Source: Spinellus fusiger (Eukaryota; Mucoromycota; Mucoromycetes; Mucorales; Phycomycetaceae). Taken from it: a stretch of DNA of 64,000 nt. The notes under the pieces were generated by a model that saw only the letters and a list, made by a program, of their open reading frames with translations, did no database searches and was not told where the DNA came from. Shown one piece after another: positions 47,458-57,598 of the stretch; within the stretch, counting starts at the first letter, position 1; every line of letters starts with the position of its first letter. Location: assembly GCA_025094145.1 (NCBI GenBank), contig JALLLS010000006.1, positions 682,001 to 746,000 on the forward strand. Direction: 5' to 3'. Made by a program: the position numbers and the translations under genes.

Positions 47458-48810
47458 GAGAAGAATAAGGAGGTGTGGATTCTAGTTTTGGTAGTGCAGT
47501 TGTTTGTTGTAGAGTGCCAGATGATGAGCCAAAGATGAATAAGACTAAGGTATATACTTGACTTGTTATAAATAACAAGAGAATTTTTCTCTCTTTCTCT
47601 CTTTCTTTCTTTCTTTCTTTCTTTCTCTTTTGTTTATTAGAGTGGATGAAGTTACCTTTTGAGTGAGTGAGTGAGTGGGTGAGTCAGTCAGTCAGTCAGT
47701 CTATAAGGGGCACAGAGTATCCGGAATAAGTTCAAAGAACAAGACGCTTGTAGAGAGAGAAAAGAGAGAGAGAGAAAAGAGAGGACACGGCTGGATTCCA
47801 ATGGAGCTTACCACAGGAAGAGAAGAAAGAAGAGGAGAGGAAGTGCAAAGTGGCTTTATGAATTTGAGTTTTATTGAGTTTTTTCACTGCTACTCAAATC
47901 TACAAGGGAGAAAATGTCACAAGAATGAGAAAATAGCATCCAAATGCCTTCAGGGCATAACATAATAAAGCACAACTTGCACTAAGAAACAGTGTCTGTC
48001 TAAAATAGACATCTCTACTGTTGATTGTAAGAGAAAAGAAGTTTCTATGTTGATTCGCTAGGGCTATGGACGCGTTTTCATAGAGTGTCTATTCTGTGTA
48101 TACTGTCTATTCTATACACTGTCTATTTTGTACACTGTCTATTCTATACACTGTCTATTCTATACACTGTCTATTCTACCTTTGAACAGTCTTGTCCACG
48201 TGTTCTAGCGTACCTTGATAAGAGTCCAAGGGCAATAAAGCACGATGAAAAAGGACAAGACAAGAGGTGTGCTTCTATGGATCTATGGATATAAGACTAA
48301 GATGACATAAGAACTCCTCATGTCCCACTTCTCCTCCTACTATGGTGGTAAATGCACTACAAATTGAATTGCTGAATTACCCCACACTACAAACAAAAAC
48401 ATCCTTATATAAGACACCTTAGCGGATAGATTGCCATGGTAACCTATTCTTTCTCTTTTTTTCTTTCTTCTTTCTTTCCTTGGGCATAAATGGCACTCAA
48501 CCCACTTATCCTTTCTTATATGACTGCATGGCTACAGATACTTATGTTCTTTTGTCTTTCTAATTTAGGCCATCAAGTTACACCCACCCACACACACATA
48601 CACATACATACACACCCCTCTCTACATCTCTTTACTGCGGCTACCTTGACGTGTGTGGAGTTTGGAAGAAGACCAACACTTTTCAACAGGACTCGCTTTT
48701 TTATTATTAAAAATAAATAAATAGATATTACTCTATATAAATATATTTATTATTTCAAGGCTACTTTCATTGTACCTTGTTCTTTCTCTCTTTCCCTCTC
48801 AATCCTTCCT
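47458..48810. promoter_or_regulatory. Head-to-head region between NOT1 and HEL2
   Basis: 1.35 kb of simple sequence. On the minus strand a GTAAGC donor at 47811 and a CTAG acceptor near 47489 could bound a 5'-UTR intron of NOT1. The region includes (CTTT)n at 47600-47630, GTGAGTGA/GTCAGTCA runs at 47660-47700 and the 16-bp array at 48085-48178. The HEL2 side has a C/T-rich leader (48775-48810). No protein gene seen. Confidence 0.45.
48085..48178. repeat. 16-bp tandem repeat (ACTGTCTATTCTATAC)
   Basis: Five to six head-to-tail units with one TTTTGT variant. Confidence 0.9.
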
Positions 48811-51447
48811 ATGGCGTCCTCTTCTCCTTCTGTACCTACTGTACCCACAGCAGCACCCGCCGCCAAAAACAACCGCCGCCACCGTAAACCAAAGCAGCCT
48901 CTCGAACCTAGTCCCAGTCACGACTCTCCTGACTCAGTAGCAAGTCTGTCTTCAGGGCCTCGTTCTTCCCACCGCCACCCACCTCGCGAGAAGAAAGACA
49001 AAAAGACGACACGAGAGAAGAAGACAGAAGAAAAGACGACAGAAGAAAAGACGACAGAAGAAAAGACGACAGAAGAGGAGGAGAAGGAGGAGGAATTGTG
49101 CTATATATGTACAGAGCCTATTGTTACTTATGCTGTATCTCCGTGTGATCACCGCACTTGTCACTTATGTGCTGTTCGCTTAAGATCCCTCTACAAAACA
49201 AGACACTGTGCTTATTGCAAGGTAGCTTCTATAAGATAGAAAGAGAGAAAGAAAGAGCCTCCTCCAACAGGCCACAGGTGCTTACCAAGTCCCTCCTTTC
49301 TCATTACCCTTCTCCTCTTGTATTGTTAGGCAGAACAAAAGACAGTAATTTTTACAAAGGACCCTCAGAAACCATTCGATAGCTATACACGACACGACAC
49401 ACCATTCTATCACCGTAAACTCGGTGGTCGTTTCGAAGAAGAACAGACCTACCAAGACACCCTTCTGATTCTTCAATTCAACTGTCCAGAATCCACCTGC
49501 CAAGTGGCCTGTGAGAATGGATGGGGTGAATTAAAGAAGCATGTGAAAAAGGCCCATGATCTTAATCTATGGTAAGTCCTCTGATAGATAGCTTCCACTC
49601 CAGGGAAACTTATTATTATTATTACAAAGTGATCTATGCACACGGCATAAGAAGATCTTTGCCCATGAACACACACTCTACACCTACACCCAGCTTCAGA
49701 AACACTGTAAACAAGGGGACAAGGGGGTGGCTAAAGACGACGATACTGGATTCAAAGGACATCCTGAATGTCAGTTTTGTAGAATCAACTTTTATGGCAA
49801 CGATGAATTGTATGAACATTGTCGTGATAAGCATGAAGAATGTCATTTGTGTGTAAGAAGGGGAATTCGACATGAGTATTTTGTAAACTACGAAAAGATG
49901 GTAAATAAATACAAATACAAATATAAACACAAATATAAACACAAATATAAAGAAGAAAATGTCAATGGCATGACACCAAGAAAAGGGCGGGTATTTCTTT
50001 ATTATTCATGCAACCCTCTTTCTATAGGAAACACATTTCAAAAATGAACATTTCCTGTGCTTATACCGTGAATGTCTCGAGAAGAAGTTCGTTGTCTTTG
50101 AAGGAGACATTGATCTTAAAGCCCACGAGGTAGGATTCTTTCCATCATTCTATCTATAGCTTCCTAGAGTGCTCTACATCCAATAGAAGACTAATAAAGA
50201 CAGGTGGAAGAACACGGTGCATCAGTGGCACATCTTCCACGTGCAAAACAAGCAGAGGCTAGACGTGTGGAAGTGGAGTTTGACTATAACAGTACGTCTC
50301 GTCACCACCACCACCAAGAGAATAGACCCAGAGAACGAGTCCAGCGCCACCAGCCAACACGGCAGGAAGAACGCCTTCCACTGTCATCGAGTGATTTCCC
50401 CAGTATAAACAACAGGGGCCAATCTTCTTCCTCTTCTTCTTTAGGAGAAAACACACAGCCAAATCAAAGCAAAAGACATCTTTATCATAGATCCCATGGG
50501 TTGAGTCCACTGGGAAGAGAGAACAATTGGCCTAGTCTAGGAGAAAGCAGCCAGGTTGTCTATTTGCCTGTAGCAGCAGTAGATCCACCTGCACCCACCT
50601 ATGCTGTGTCTCGTCAGGCAGCCTTCCTTGACAAAGTAGGCACCATGATGAAGAGTGTAGAAAAGGTGGTGCAGTTGAGACAGATGGCAGCTTCTTATAG
50701 GGACTCCATGATCAGTGCACGTAGTTTTGTGGATGGAGTGTGTGATCTATGTAATAATCCTGAACACAGTGCTGCTATTTTCCAGAGTGATGATTTTATA
50801 GAGGAGGAGGAAAAGAGATCAGAAGCAGTGCGTGTATGGAGACAATTACAAAAGGTAGACTATTGATTGATTGACTTGGCATTGTTCTGTAGTATAGCTA
50901 GTATCACTGGACTCAGTGGAAGACTGTGTGGATCTTCTTTGTAACTGACTCTTCTGTCTAGTCAACCTCAAAGACATCTGAGGAGGCTGTGGGCCACACA
51001 ACTTCTCCGCGTGTCAAGGTCATCAAATCAGTCAATACACGCACAGGAGGCAACCGCCCTACATCGCGTATAAATGTATGGGATAGAGTAGCCCATGCAG
51101 CAGAAGACGCAGAATCTTCTTCTTCATTGACACCTCTTGTCTCCCTTCCCAATGGCCGGTCCAAGACAGCATGGTCTACCCAGCAGCAGACATTCTCCAC
51201 CTACACTGGAACAGCAGAAAGGGAATCCACCCTCTCTGCACCTCAGCAGCACTTCCCCTCTCTGCCAGCTGCACCTCCCAGGTATGGGGCAGGTCTACGT
51301 CAGGCAACACGACAGAGCAGTGCATGGACGTCAGGCATAAATGATACCCATGCAAGTGAATTCTCCGTGCCAGAGAATGTAGAGACCCCTACAGACAAGA
51401 AAAGGAAAGGAAAAAAGAAGCAGGTGCTTTTCCGTGTGGGCCTATAA
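48811..51447 (+). CDS. HEL2: HEL2/ZNF598, ribosome-collision E3 ubiquitin ligase
   Basis: Six exons: 48811-49221, 49330-49571, 49630-49900, 50028-50129, 50204-50854 and 50962-51447, giving 720 aa. After a disordered Lys/Glu repeat (EKTTEEKTTE), a RING finger (CYICTEP, CDHRTCHLC, CAYCK) ends exon 1. C2H2-type fingers follow (CPESTCQVAC with KKHVKKAHDL; CDLCTRHKKIF; CQFCRINFYGNDELYEHC; CHLCVRRG; FKNEHFLCLYREC). The C-terminus has FPSINN/WPSLGE/FPSLPAA motifs and the family-typical basic end (KKRKGKKKQVLFRVGL). Hel2/ZNF598 ubiquitinates 40S proteins on stalled, collided ribosomes to start quality control. It is divergent from NOT1, another mRNA-surveillance gene. Confidence 0.95.
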
Positions 51448-51469
51448 AATGCTTACTGTCAATCCAAGC

Positions 51470-51783
51470 CAATTCAATTCAATCCAATACAATACAATAC
51501 AATACAATACAATACAATACAATACAATACAATACAATACAATACAATACAGTACAATACAGTACAATACAGTACAATACAATACAATACAATACAATAC
51601 AATACAATACAATACAATTCAATCCAATCCAATCCAATTCAATCCAATCCAATCCAATCCAATCCAATCCAATCCAATCCAATCCAATCCAATCCAATCC
51701 AATCCAATCCAATCCAATCCAATCCAATCCAATCCAATCCAATCCAATCCAATCCAATCCAATCCAATCCAATCCAATCCAAT
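51470..51783. repeat. Biphasic pentanucleotide array (AATAC then AATCC)
   Basis: A ~310 bp array made of two homogeneous blocks. About 51483-51616 is (CAATA)n with rare CAGTA variants. About 51618-51783 is (CAATC)n with two early TC variants. It lies between the HEL2 stop and the YEATS gene 3' end, so it is probably within or next to both 3' UTRs. Open frames over it (Ile-Gln-Tyr-Asn or Leu-Asp-Trp-Ile-Gly periodic peptides) are artefacts. Confidence 0.97.
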
Positions 51784-51977
51784 AGAGCCAAAAGGACAAT
51801 AAACACTCGTTGCATATATTAAAAAGAAAAAGAAAAAGGCATGTTTATAGATGTATGTATGCAATTGTATACAGTGTGTACACTTGTATCATAAGTAGAA
51901 ATGCTCCTTAGCAAGTACAGAAGATGAACGGTTCATAAGATTCAAAAGATCACTTTCTTTTTCTCCTTTCTTTAGTC

Positions 51978-53821
51978 TTATGAATCTTCCGTTTCACTCT
52001 CTTGATCGTAGGCATTAAAGTGTGGCGATATCAAGAGGGAGTTGTAGGTAGTGATCTTTTCAGAGTACTCCCATAAGCGACTCAGAAGAATGGGACCCAG
52101 AGAATAGAGCTCCAAGACAAGTTCACCTATAGAAAGAGGATTTCTTGTCATGAGCCAATTCTCTCTTTTCTCTTGGAAATTACTCCTGCTTACCTTCTTT
52201 CTCTTCAATCACCATATCATCTGTAATGCACTGCTTTACAATGTCATGGAACTCCTCTGCTTGTGCCTCTGTCATATGTGTCAGGCGCCGTGCTAATTCC
52301 ATCATATCGAGACCCTTGAACATTGTTTTTGTTTGTTTGTTTGTTTGTTTTAAATAAAATAAAATAAAAAGCATTTAGCCTAGGGTGCACACGCCCAGTG
52401 CCGTCCTTACCTCGGGTATTCCCCATGCACGACGTGTCTCTGCATCCAGTGGCATACTATGAATAGGATTGACATTCTTCAAATCACTCTCCTCATATAC
52501 ATCGTCCACAATCGCATCTTCTCTGTCTCCCTCTTCTCCCTCACTCGACTCATAGGTAGGACGGAACCTGTGCTGGTAGTCTGGAAATTCATACTCCTCA
52601 CTCTCATAGCCTCGTTTAATAGAGGATCCCGAAGAAGCACTCTTCCTCTGGCTCTCGTCACTAAGGCCTGATAGATACGGCACACTGTCATGTTCAGAAT
52701 AGGCCTGAGGTATTTTGGCCTGTCCATAATCAAAGGCAGGCGAGATGGGAAGAGCAGGCGAGTCAAAGGAGGGCGAGAGAGGGGACCCTGAGTAGGTAGA
52801 GGCTATTGGATACTGCACTGTCTTGTTGGAATAGAACGAAGGTGTGGAGGGGGAGGCAGACGTGCCCATCTCATCATACTTGTGAATGGCTGGTGAATGG
52901 GTGATCTTTGTCTCTTTTGTGATAGCTTTGTTGGAGGGATTGGATGTGCTGGGGCGTCTTTTCTTGGGGCCATTCATGGATCCGTTCATGGATCCGTTCA
53001 GAGATCCGTTCAGAGATCCGTTCATGGATCCGTTCATGGATCCGTTCAGAGATCCGTTCATGGATCCGTGGCTGTTACTATAATGGCTGCTATGGCTGCT
53101 GGTCGTGTGCGTGGTGTCTACTACTGGATCCATGGACAGCAGTGCCTCCAGTTCGGGCGATGGCATGGGAAAGACCTAGAGAAGGAAGGGGAGAAGATGG
53201 GAGAAGAAGATCATTGAAAAAAAAAGATTCGCTTGAGGAGCAAAAAAAAAAAAGAGCAGTGTATCTACCAGCTTATGATGTACAGTGTAAGTCGAGTGAG
53301 CAAAGTTGAGGTCAAAAAGGACAATCTCTGGGTCAGCAAGGTCGCGGGTAAAGTAAAGCATAATCCTCATATCAAATTCTCCCCAGCCTTTCTCTTGAAG
53401 CAGATAGGGTTCCTTGTTCATCACTTGTTATTATATATTATATATTATATATTATTATTATTATTATAGTATAGTAAAGTAGGATAACTCTATGTTCCTT
53501 CTTTGTTTTGTTTTTTTTGTTATTGTTTTTGTTATCTACCTCTTCTTGGATTTGCAAATGTCGGATGAAGGATATATTCCACACGGTCCAACAATGCCGA
53601 TAGTTTTCCCTTTTTCTCTTTGTTTCCATCCATAGCCACCAGTTTTATTTTCCAGTTTCTCAAAGGATGTCCGTCCACCGAGGTTGCATGAGCTCCTTTG
53701 ATAATACTGTTTTGACATATAATTTTGATGTCCTGACTTGCCTCGGTCTAGATTTAAACAAGTCGATACAGACTAAGAAGCTTATTCCCTATGCTATCAG
53801 GGCCTATAAGTGTATTACCAT
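51978..53821 (-). CDS. YEATS-domain protein, AF9/ENL-like
   Basis: Six exons: 53819-53821 (the ATG alone), 53540-53747, 53269-53423, 52411-53175, 52194-52314 and 51978-52126, giving 466 aa. The YEATS domain spans ~10-120: KGAHATSVDGHPLRNWKIKL, VEYILHPTFANPRR, then EKGWGEFDMRIMLYF and PEIVLFDLNFAH. It binds acylated histone lysines. A Ser/Pro-rich middle with NGSM/NGSL repeats (~135-160) follows. The C-terminus (DMMELARRLTHMTEAQAEEF ... GELVLELYSLGPILLSRLWEY) matches the hydrophobic AHD of AF9/ENL, which recruits elongation factors such as AF4-type scaffolds. A role in chromatin-coupled transcription elongation is inferred. Taf14/Yaf9 are alternatives, but the AHD-like end favours AF9/ENL. Confidence 0.88.
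52973..53070. repeat. 12-bp coding repeat (TTCATGGATCCG) in the YEATS gene
   Basis: Eight units of 12 bp with two variants (TTCATGGATCCG and TTCAGAGATCCG), encoding Asn-Gly-Ser-Met and Asn-Gly-Ser-Leu. The unit is in frame, so copy-number change keeps the protein open. Confidence 0.92.
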
Positions 53822-54190
53822 GTTTCTTTGTGTTGAAAATAGTCAATGAGAGAAAGATCTAGGTGAAGGACTAAGTGTCAGTTGGAAATCAATAGAGATC
53901 TATATCAGTGCAGGCTATCGACTGTCATGATGAACGAGAAACTCCTTTAAGGTTCCTTTTTTGTTTATTCTAGTGGTGATGTACCTGTTTTTTTAGTTGT
54001 ACTGTCTATACTCAAAGCAATAAGAGAGAATGGGGTTGTTTTGAGTGATAGAATGATAGGGAAGAAAATAAGCAGGACCAGCAAGACACAAGATCAGCTC
54101 CTTTGTAAATGCTTCTTTCGGGAATTGAAATATATGAGTAAAGCATTTCGACGTCACACCCAGTACTGATTTTTGCTAAGTTCAAGTCTA
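53822..54190. other. Upstream region of the YEATS gene
   Basis: 369 bp without coding signal, between the YEATS start and the Fanzor-element copy 2. It must hold the YEATS promoter; no element was resolved. Confidence 0.4.
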
Positions 54191-56395
54191 CACACCAGGA
54201 GATTTTTCTGGTCTTTAAGCGGTGATATCTCCTTCCTTTTTAGACAGAAAATATATTACCTTTTATGGAACAATGATTAAAATCAAAGGTTTGCAAGTAT
54301 CCAATTTATTATTTCCTTCTGTAGAATACCTCACTATCAAATTGTATTATCAATAGAATATAATGTTTATGAATAGAATTGTTTATTATAATACTATAGC
54401 TAATACTATAGTATGTACTATAGCTACTGCCCAAGTGCATTCCCTCATAATAATAGAATCTATACCCTAAAGGACTTGTGATTTATCCTTGGGAGATAGA
54501 TAACTATGCTCAGGAGTATACCCTAGACACCCTAGACAGTATAGAAGACTACCTGAGACTGACTTGAAAGGAGTCTTTACTTGCCTAATAACAATACAGT
54601 GAGTGTCTTGTACATTAGAATAAGCTATAGCCCAGATAAAGACATTGCTTACCTTTTTATCACTAGAATAGTCCTTGGTAGTGTCTACAACTTTCTTTTA
54701 TTGTTTTTCTTTGTTAATAATAGCACAATACCTTGCTCAGTTATGCTTATCTTGACGATTACTTGAGTGTTAAGTTGTATGTGTAGTGTGAGGAATAACA
54801 AAAGGAAGGGATTATCAAAAATAATAATACTTCATCTATTATTCTGGTGAGGTATACACTATAGCCTCTACTCATAAAATCTATAAAGTACTATTGTTAA
54901 TACCAATTACAATAACATAGTTACTGAGGTGATTATAAATATTGAGTCAATGAATGGCCATACTGTTCTTAACACAAGTAAGCTTGGTTCTATTTTATGG
55001 ACAATGATCACTAGAGTTAATTTTATAAGTTCTATAATAAATCTCTCTCAAGCAGCGTCATACTGCAAATACTGTGAGTTTATGGATAACACATTATGTT
55101 AAACAATAAATTCAGTGATTGAGTTGTAATGTCAGGTTTACTTCTTCCTTTTATCCAACTTTATAGTGTTTAATTGCACAGTCCATAGTCAATGCTAAAA
55201 CAGACAGACAGTGAAAAGGTTCTTTTCAAACACATTAGCCAACAAAACAAATGGTGTGATTTCATTGTTCGTATATTTCTTTATATATCCCAGAAATATT
55301 CTGTTGATATAAGACAAGAGACACACAGGACCTCTTAAGGCTGGTTACTCATACGGAGATTGACAGAAAAGAGAAGGGTGGGGCTGACAGAAGGCAAACT
55401 AATGGTTGTAATAATAATAGTACTCTATGGGAATACAGAAAGAAAACAGGTCGAGAACAAGAAACAGTCAGCTGCTCAAGTCCTTAATGCCTATCTTGTT
55501 TATACTCTAAGAAGCTGTTTGGATCAAAGTCTATTTTATTAAAGATGTAGACAACTAAACATTTATATTAGTTTATCATTTCTTCTTTGACTATGAATTT
55601 TTCTAATTTGCTATTCTCAAGCAATAGCTATGGTTTTCATAGAACATTCAAGCAGATTGGGAAGGGTAACTGTTCTGTCCTATAGTGTATATAATTCTGG
55701 TTTTGTATTTCAAGGCCATAGAATTCCAGAAAGTGATTTTATTGTAAAAGAAGAAGAAAAAAGGTTTCTCTCTTCCCTTGAGATATACATAGGACAAGAG
55801 GAGGGAATCTATCTATGAATTTACTGAGATGTTATTATCGTATGACTTTGATCCTTATAGCTTGAAATACGTATATGAGTAGACCCAAATTCATGCTATA
55901 TAATTTTGTAAAATATATCCTTTATTCTGTAATAAAGGGCACTGCGGTTATCAACAGGACCACTGGAGAGATGAATCTGTAGTTGTTTGGTCTCTAGAAG
56001 GGACAAAGAAATAGAGGTTTGGATACAAAGGCTGGTCTAGGGAAATCAAAGAGGGTACATGAACAGGGACACAACATACGATTTGAATACAACTGGTAAC
56101 TAGGCAACTGTTCTTTAAGCAATTCTTTTTCTTTCTAAAATGTTGTTGTAGTCTGCATTACTTTGGTGGTTCTGATTAAGCAAATGACTTGTGAAATTTC
56201 GTTTTGTTTTCTTCTGCTTGAATATTAATACCTGCCAAACACACTGTCTGTTGTTCTTCATAACTTCTACCCTCTTTAACTTGTTTGCCTTTGTCTGGCA
56301 TATAAACCAAAAGTTGTGATCTGGTGAGTGTATGTTTATTATGCCTGACATGTTAGTCAGTTTCTATTGTATGTTCTTTTACTATAATAAGCCCA

Positions 56396-57000
56396 GTGAA
56401 TCCGTTACAAAGGCAAAGGCAAGAAGAAGGTGCCAGTGCAAGGGTAATACGACACACACATAGAGAGTACATTAATACATCTCGAACTAATTACTTTTAC
56501 TATTATTTTATTATTGAAAAGGGGTATTGGCACCTAAAAGGATTAGAGTATGATCCTACCAAATTACCAGTTGTTGCTTATGGCACAGGAATGAAGGGAA
56601 AAGATACTATCAAATTTAAAGGTCATGAAAATGGTTCGACAAGAATTTTATATCAATCATTGAAAAAAGAGACAAAAGGGCGGAGATCTTCTTCTGGTTG
56701 ATGTCGATGAGTTCCTTACATCGAGAGTAAACATGATTGACCTGTCAAATAATATGAAAAAGCTCTTCTAGAAGTTACTCTTTTATTTTTGTTCTCAAGA
56801 TCTGCCACACTTATAACACAAATAACCTCACCAAAGTATTCATGAATTTCAACAGTATCCACGCTTGCCAAGGTTATGGAATTGTTTGGAACAGGAATAT
56901 GAATGCATCAGAGAATACCTATAAGATTGCAGAAGAGGCTTTCAATGGTCGCCACAGACCAGTTCCACTGTGTCGAGAAGAATGGATATTTGTATTCATA
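56396..57000 (+). pseudogene. Fanzor (TnpB-like nuclease) C-terminal region, copy 2
   Basis: Reads YDPTKLPVVAYGTGMKGK, then LVDVDEFLTSR after a one-base insertion near 56670-56680, then an intron at the same place as copy 1 (56727-56799, GTAAAC...CTCAAG). Next come ICHTYNTN, HACQGYGIVWNRNMNAS, YKIAEEAFNGRHRPVPLCRE. Late RuvC and zinc-ribbon order is retained and the RP-x-x-x-CR tail is family-typical. Key residues are lost: one Cys in each CxxC is Tyr, and the last RuvC Asp (NRD) is Asn. An upstream piece (NPLQRQRQEEGASAR) joins through an intron ending near 56520. The copy is dead. Confidence 0.78.
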
Positions 57001-57056
57001 TTATATATCGCCACATCGAAAGTGGTTTCCTTCGGGATTCAGATATTTACAGGTAA
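57000..57056 (+). ncRNA. Candidate guide-RNA scaffold of the Fanzor element
   Basis: Two adjacent potential hairpins: CCAC-ATCGAAA-GTGG (57011-57025) and TCC-TTCG-GGA (57028-57037). They sit directly after the Fanzor C-terminus and about 140 bp from the element end. The segment differs from copy 1 by one base across ~65 nt. The position matches where TnpB/Fanzor guide RNAs are encoded (3' end of the gene to the element end). The RNA role is inferred; no transcript evidence is available. Confidence 0.4.
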
Positions 57057-57196
57057 ATTATAATAATAATCTTTATTTGTTTAAAAACTAACATGAATAC
57101 ATAATTTATTTTTGCTCCTTTTCAAATCGATGTGTCATTTCTTAAACAATTATATTTCGACTATTTTCTTTTATATCCTAAAGATCTCCTGGTGTG

Positions 57197-57598
57197 TAAA
57201 TGAAAGGAGTTGACTGCAGTTTCCTGTAGCTGTGTGTTAGTAGTGGTATTAGTATTAGTATCAATACTACTACTACTATTATTATTATGACTTGTCACTA
57301 TCATTTCTCAACCATTGATAAAAAAAAAGTATTCATACACATTAGATTATACCTTTATAACAACAGTTAAATGATAATAAATAAACAACAACAACCATAA
57401 TCTATGGAGTGAACCAAAAAGAAAAGAAAATGGTTCATCAAGTAAAGTCTCTGTCTTTATGTTATAGCTCTCCGAAGCATCCTACATTGACCTGCTATTT
57501 ATTTATAAAAAAAAAGTAGAGTGGGTGAGGCAGTGTTTGTAGTTTGTAGTTTGTAGTTTATGCTTTCTTTCTTTCTACTTTTCCTTCTTCCTCCTTGT
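57197..57598. other. 3' flank of PSY2
   Basis: 402 bp with no gene. It contains a TAGTAGTATTAGTATTAG-like patch (57236-57290) and a GTTTGTA repeat at 57536-57560. Confidence 0.5.

Larger units (their letters stand above)
54191..57196. mobile_element. Fanzor-bearing TIR element, copy 2 (3.0 kb)
   Basis: The ends are CACACCAGGAGATTTTTCTG and the inverse of CACACCAGGAGATCTTTAGG, each flanked by TA (54189-54190 and 57197-57198). The TA target and TIR fit Tc1/mariner-type insertion. It aligns in opposite orientation to copy 1 (21160-23740) along most of its length and keeps a segment near 54780-54870 that copy 1 lacks but the partial copy at 12664 has. The Fanzor pseudogene and candidate RNA lie at the right end on the + strand. 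No transposase was found inside. Confidence 0.85.

Noticed and set aside
48085..48178. 16-bp units considered as a regulatory operator array
   Set aside because: Simple tandem repeat with slippage variants; no binding-site symmetry.
51434..51864. Periodic long frames over the pentanucleotide array
   Set aside because: A 5-bp unit without stops is open in many frames; there is no start context or homology.
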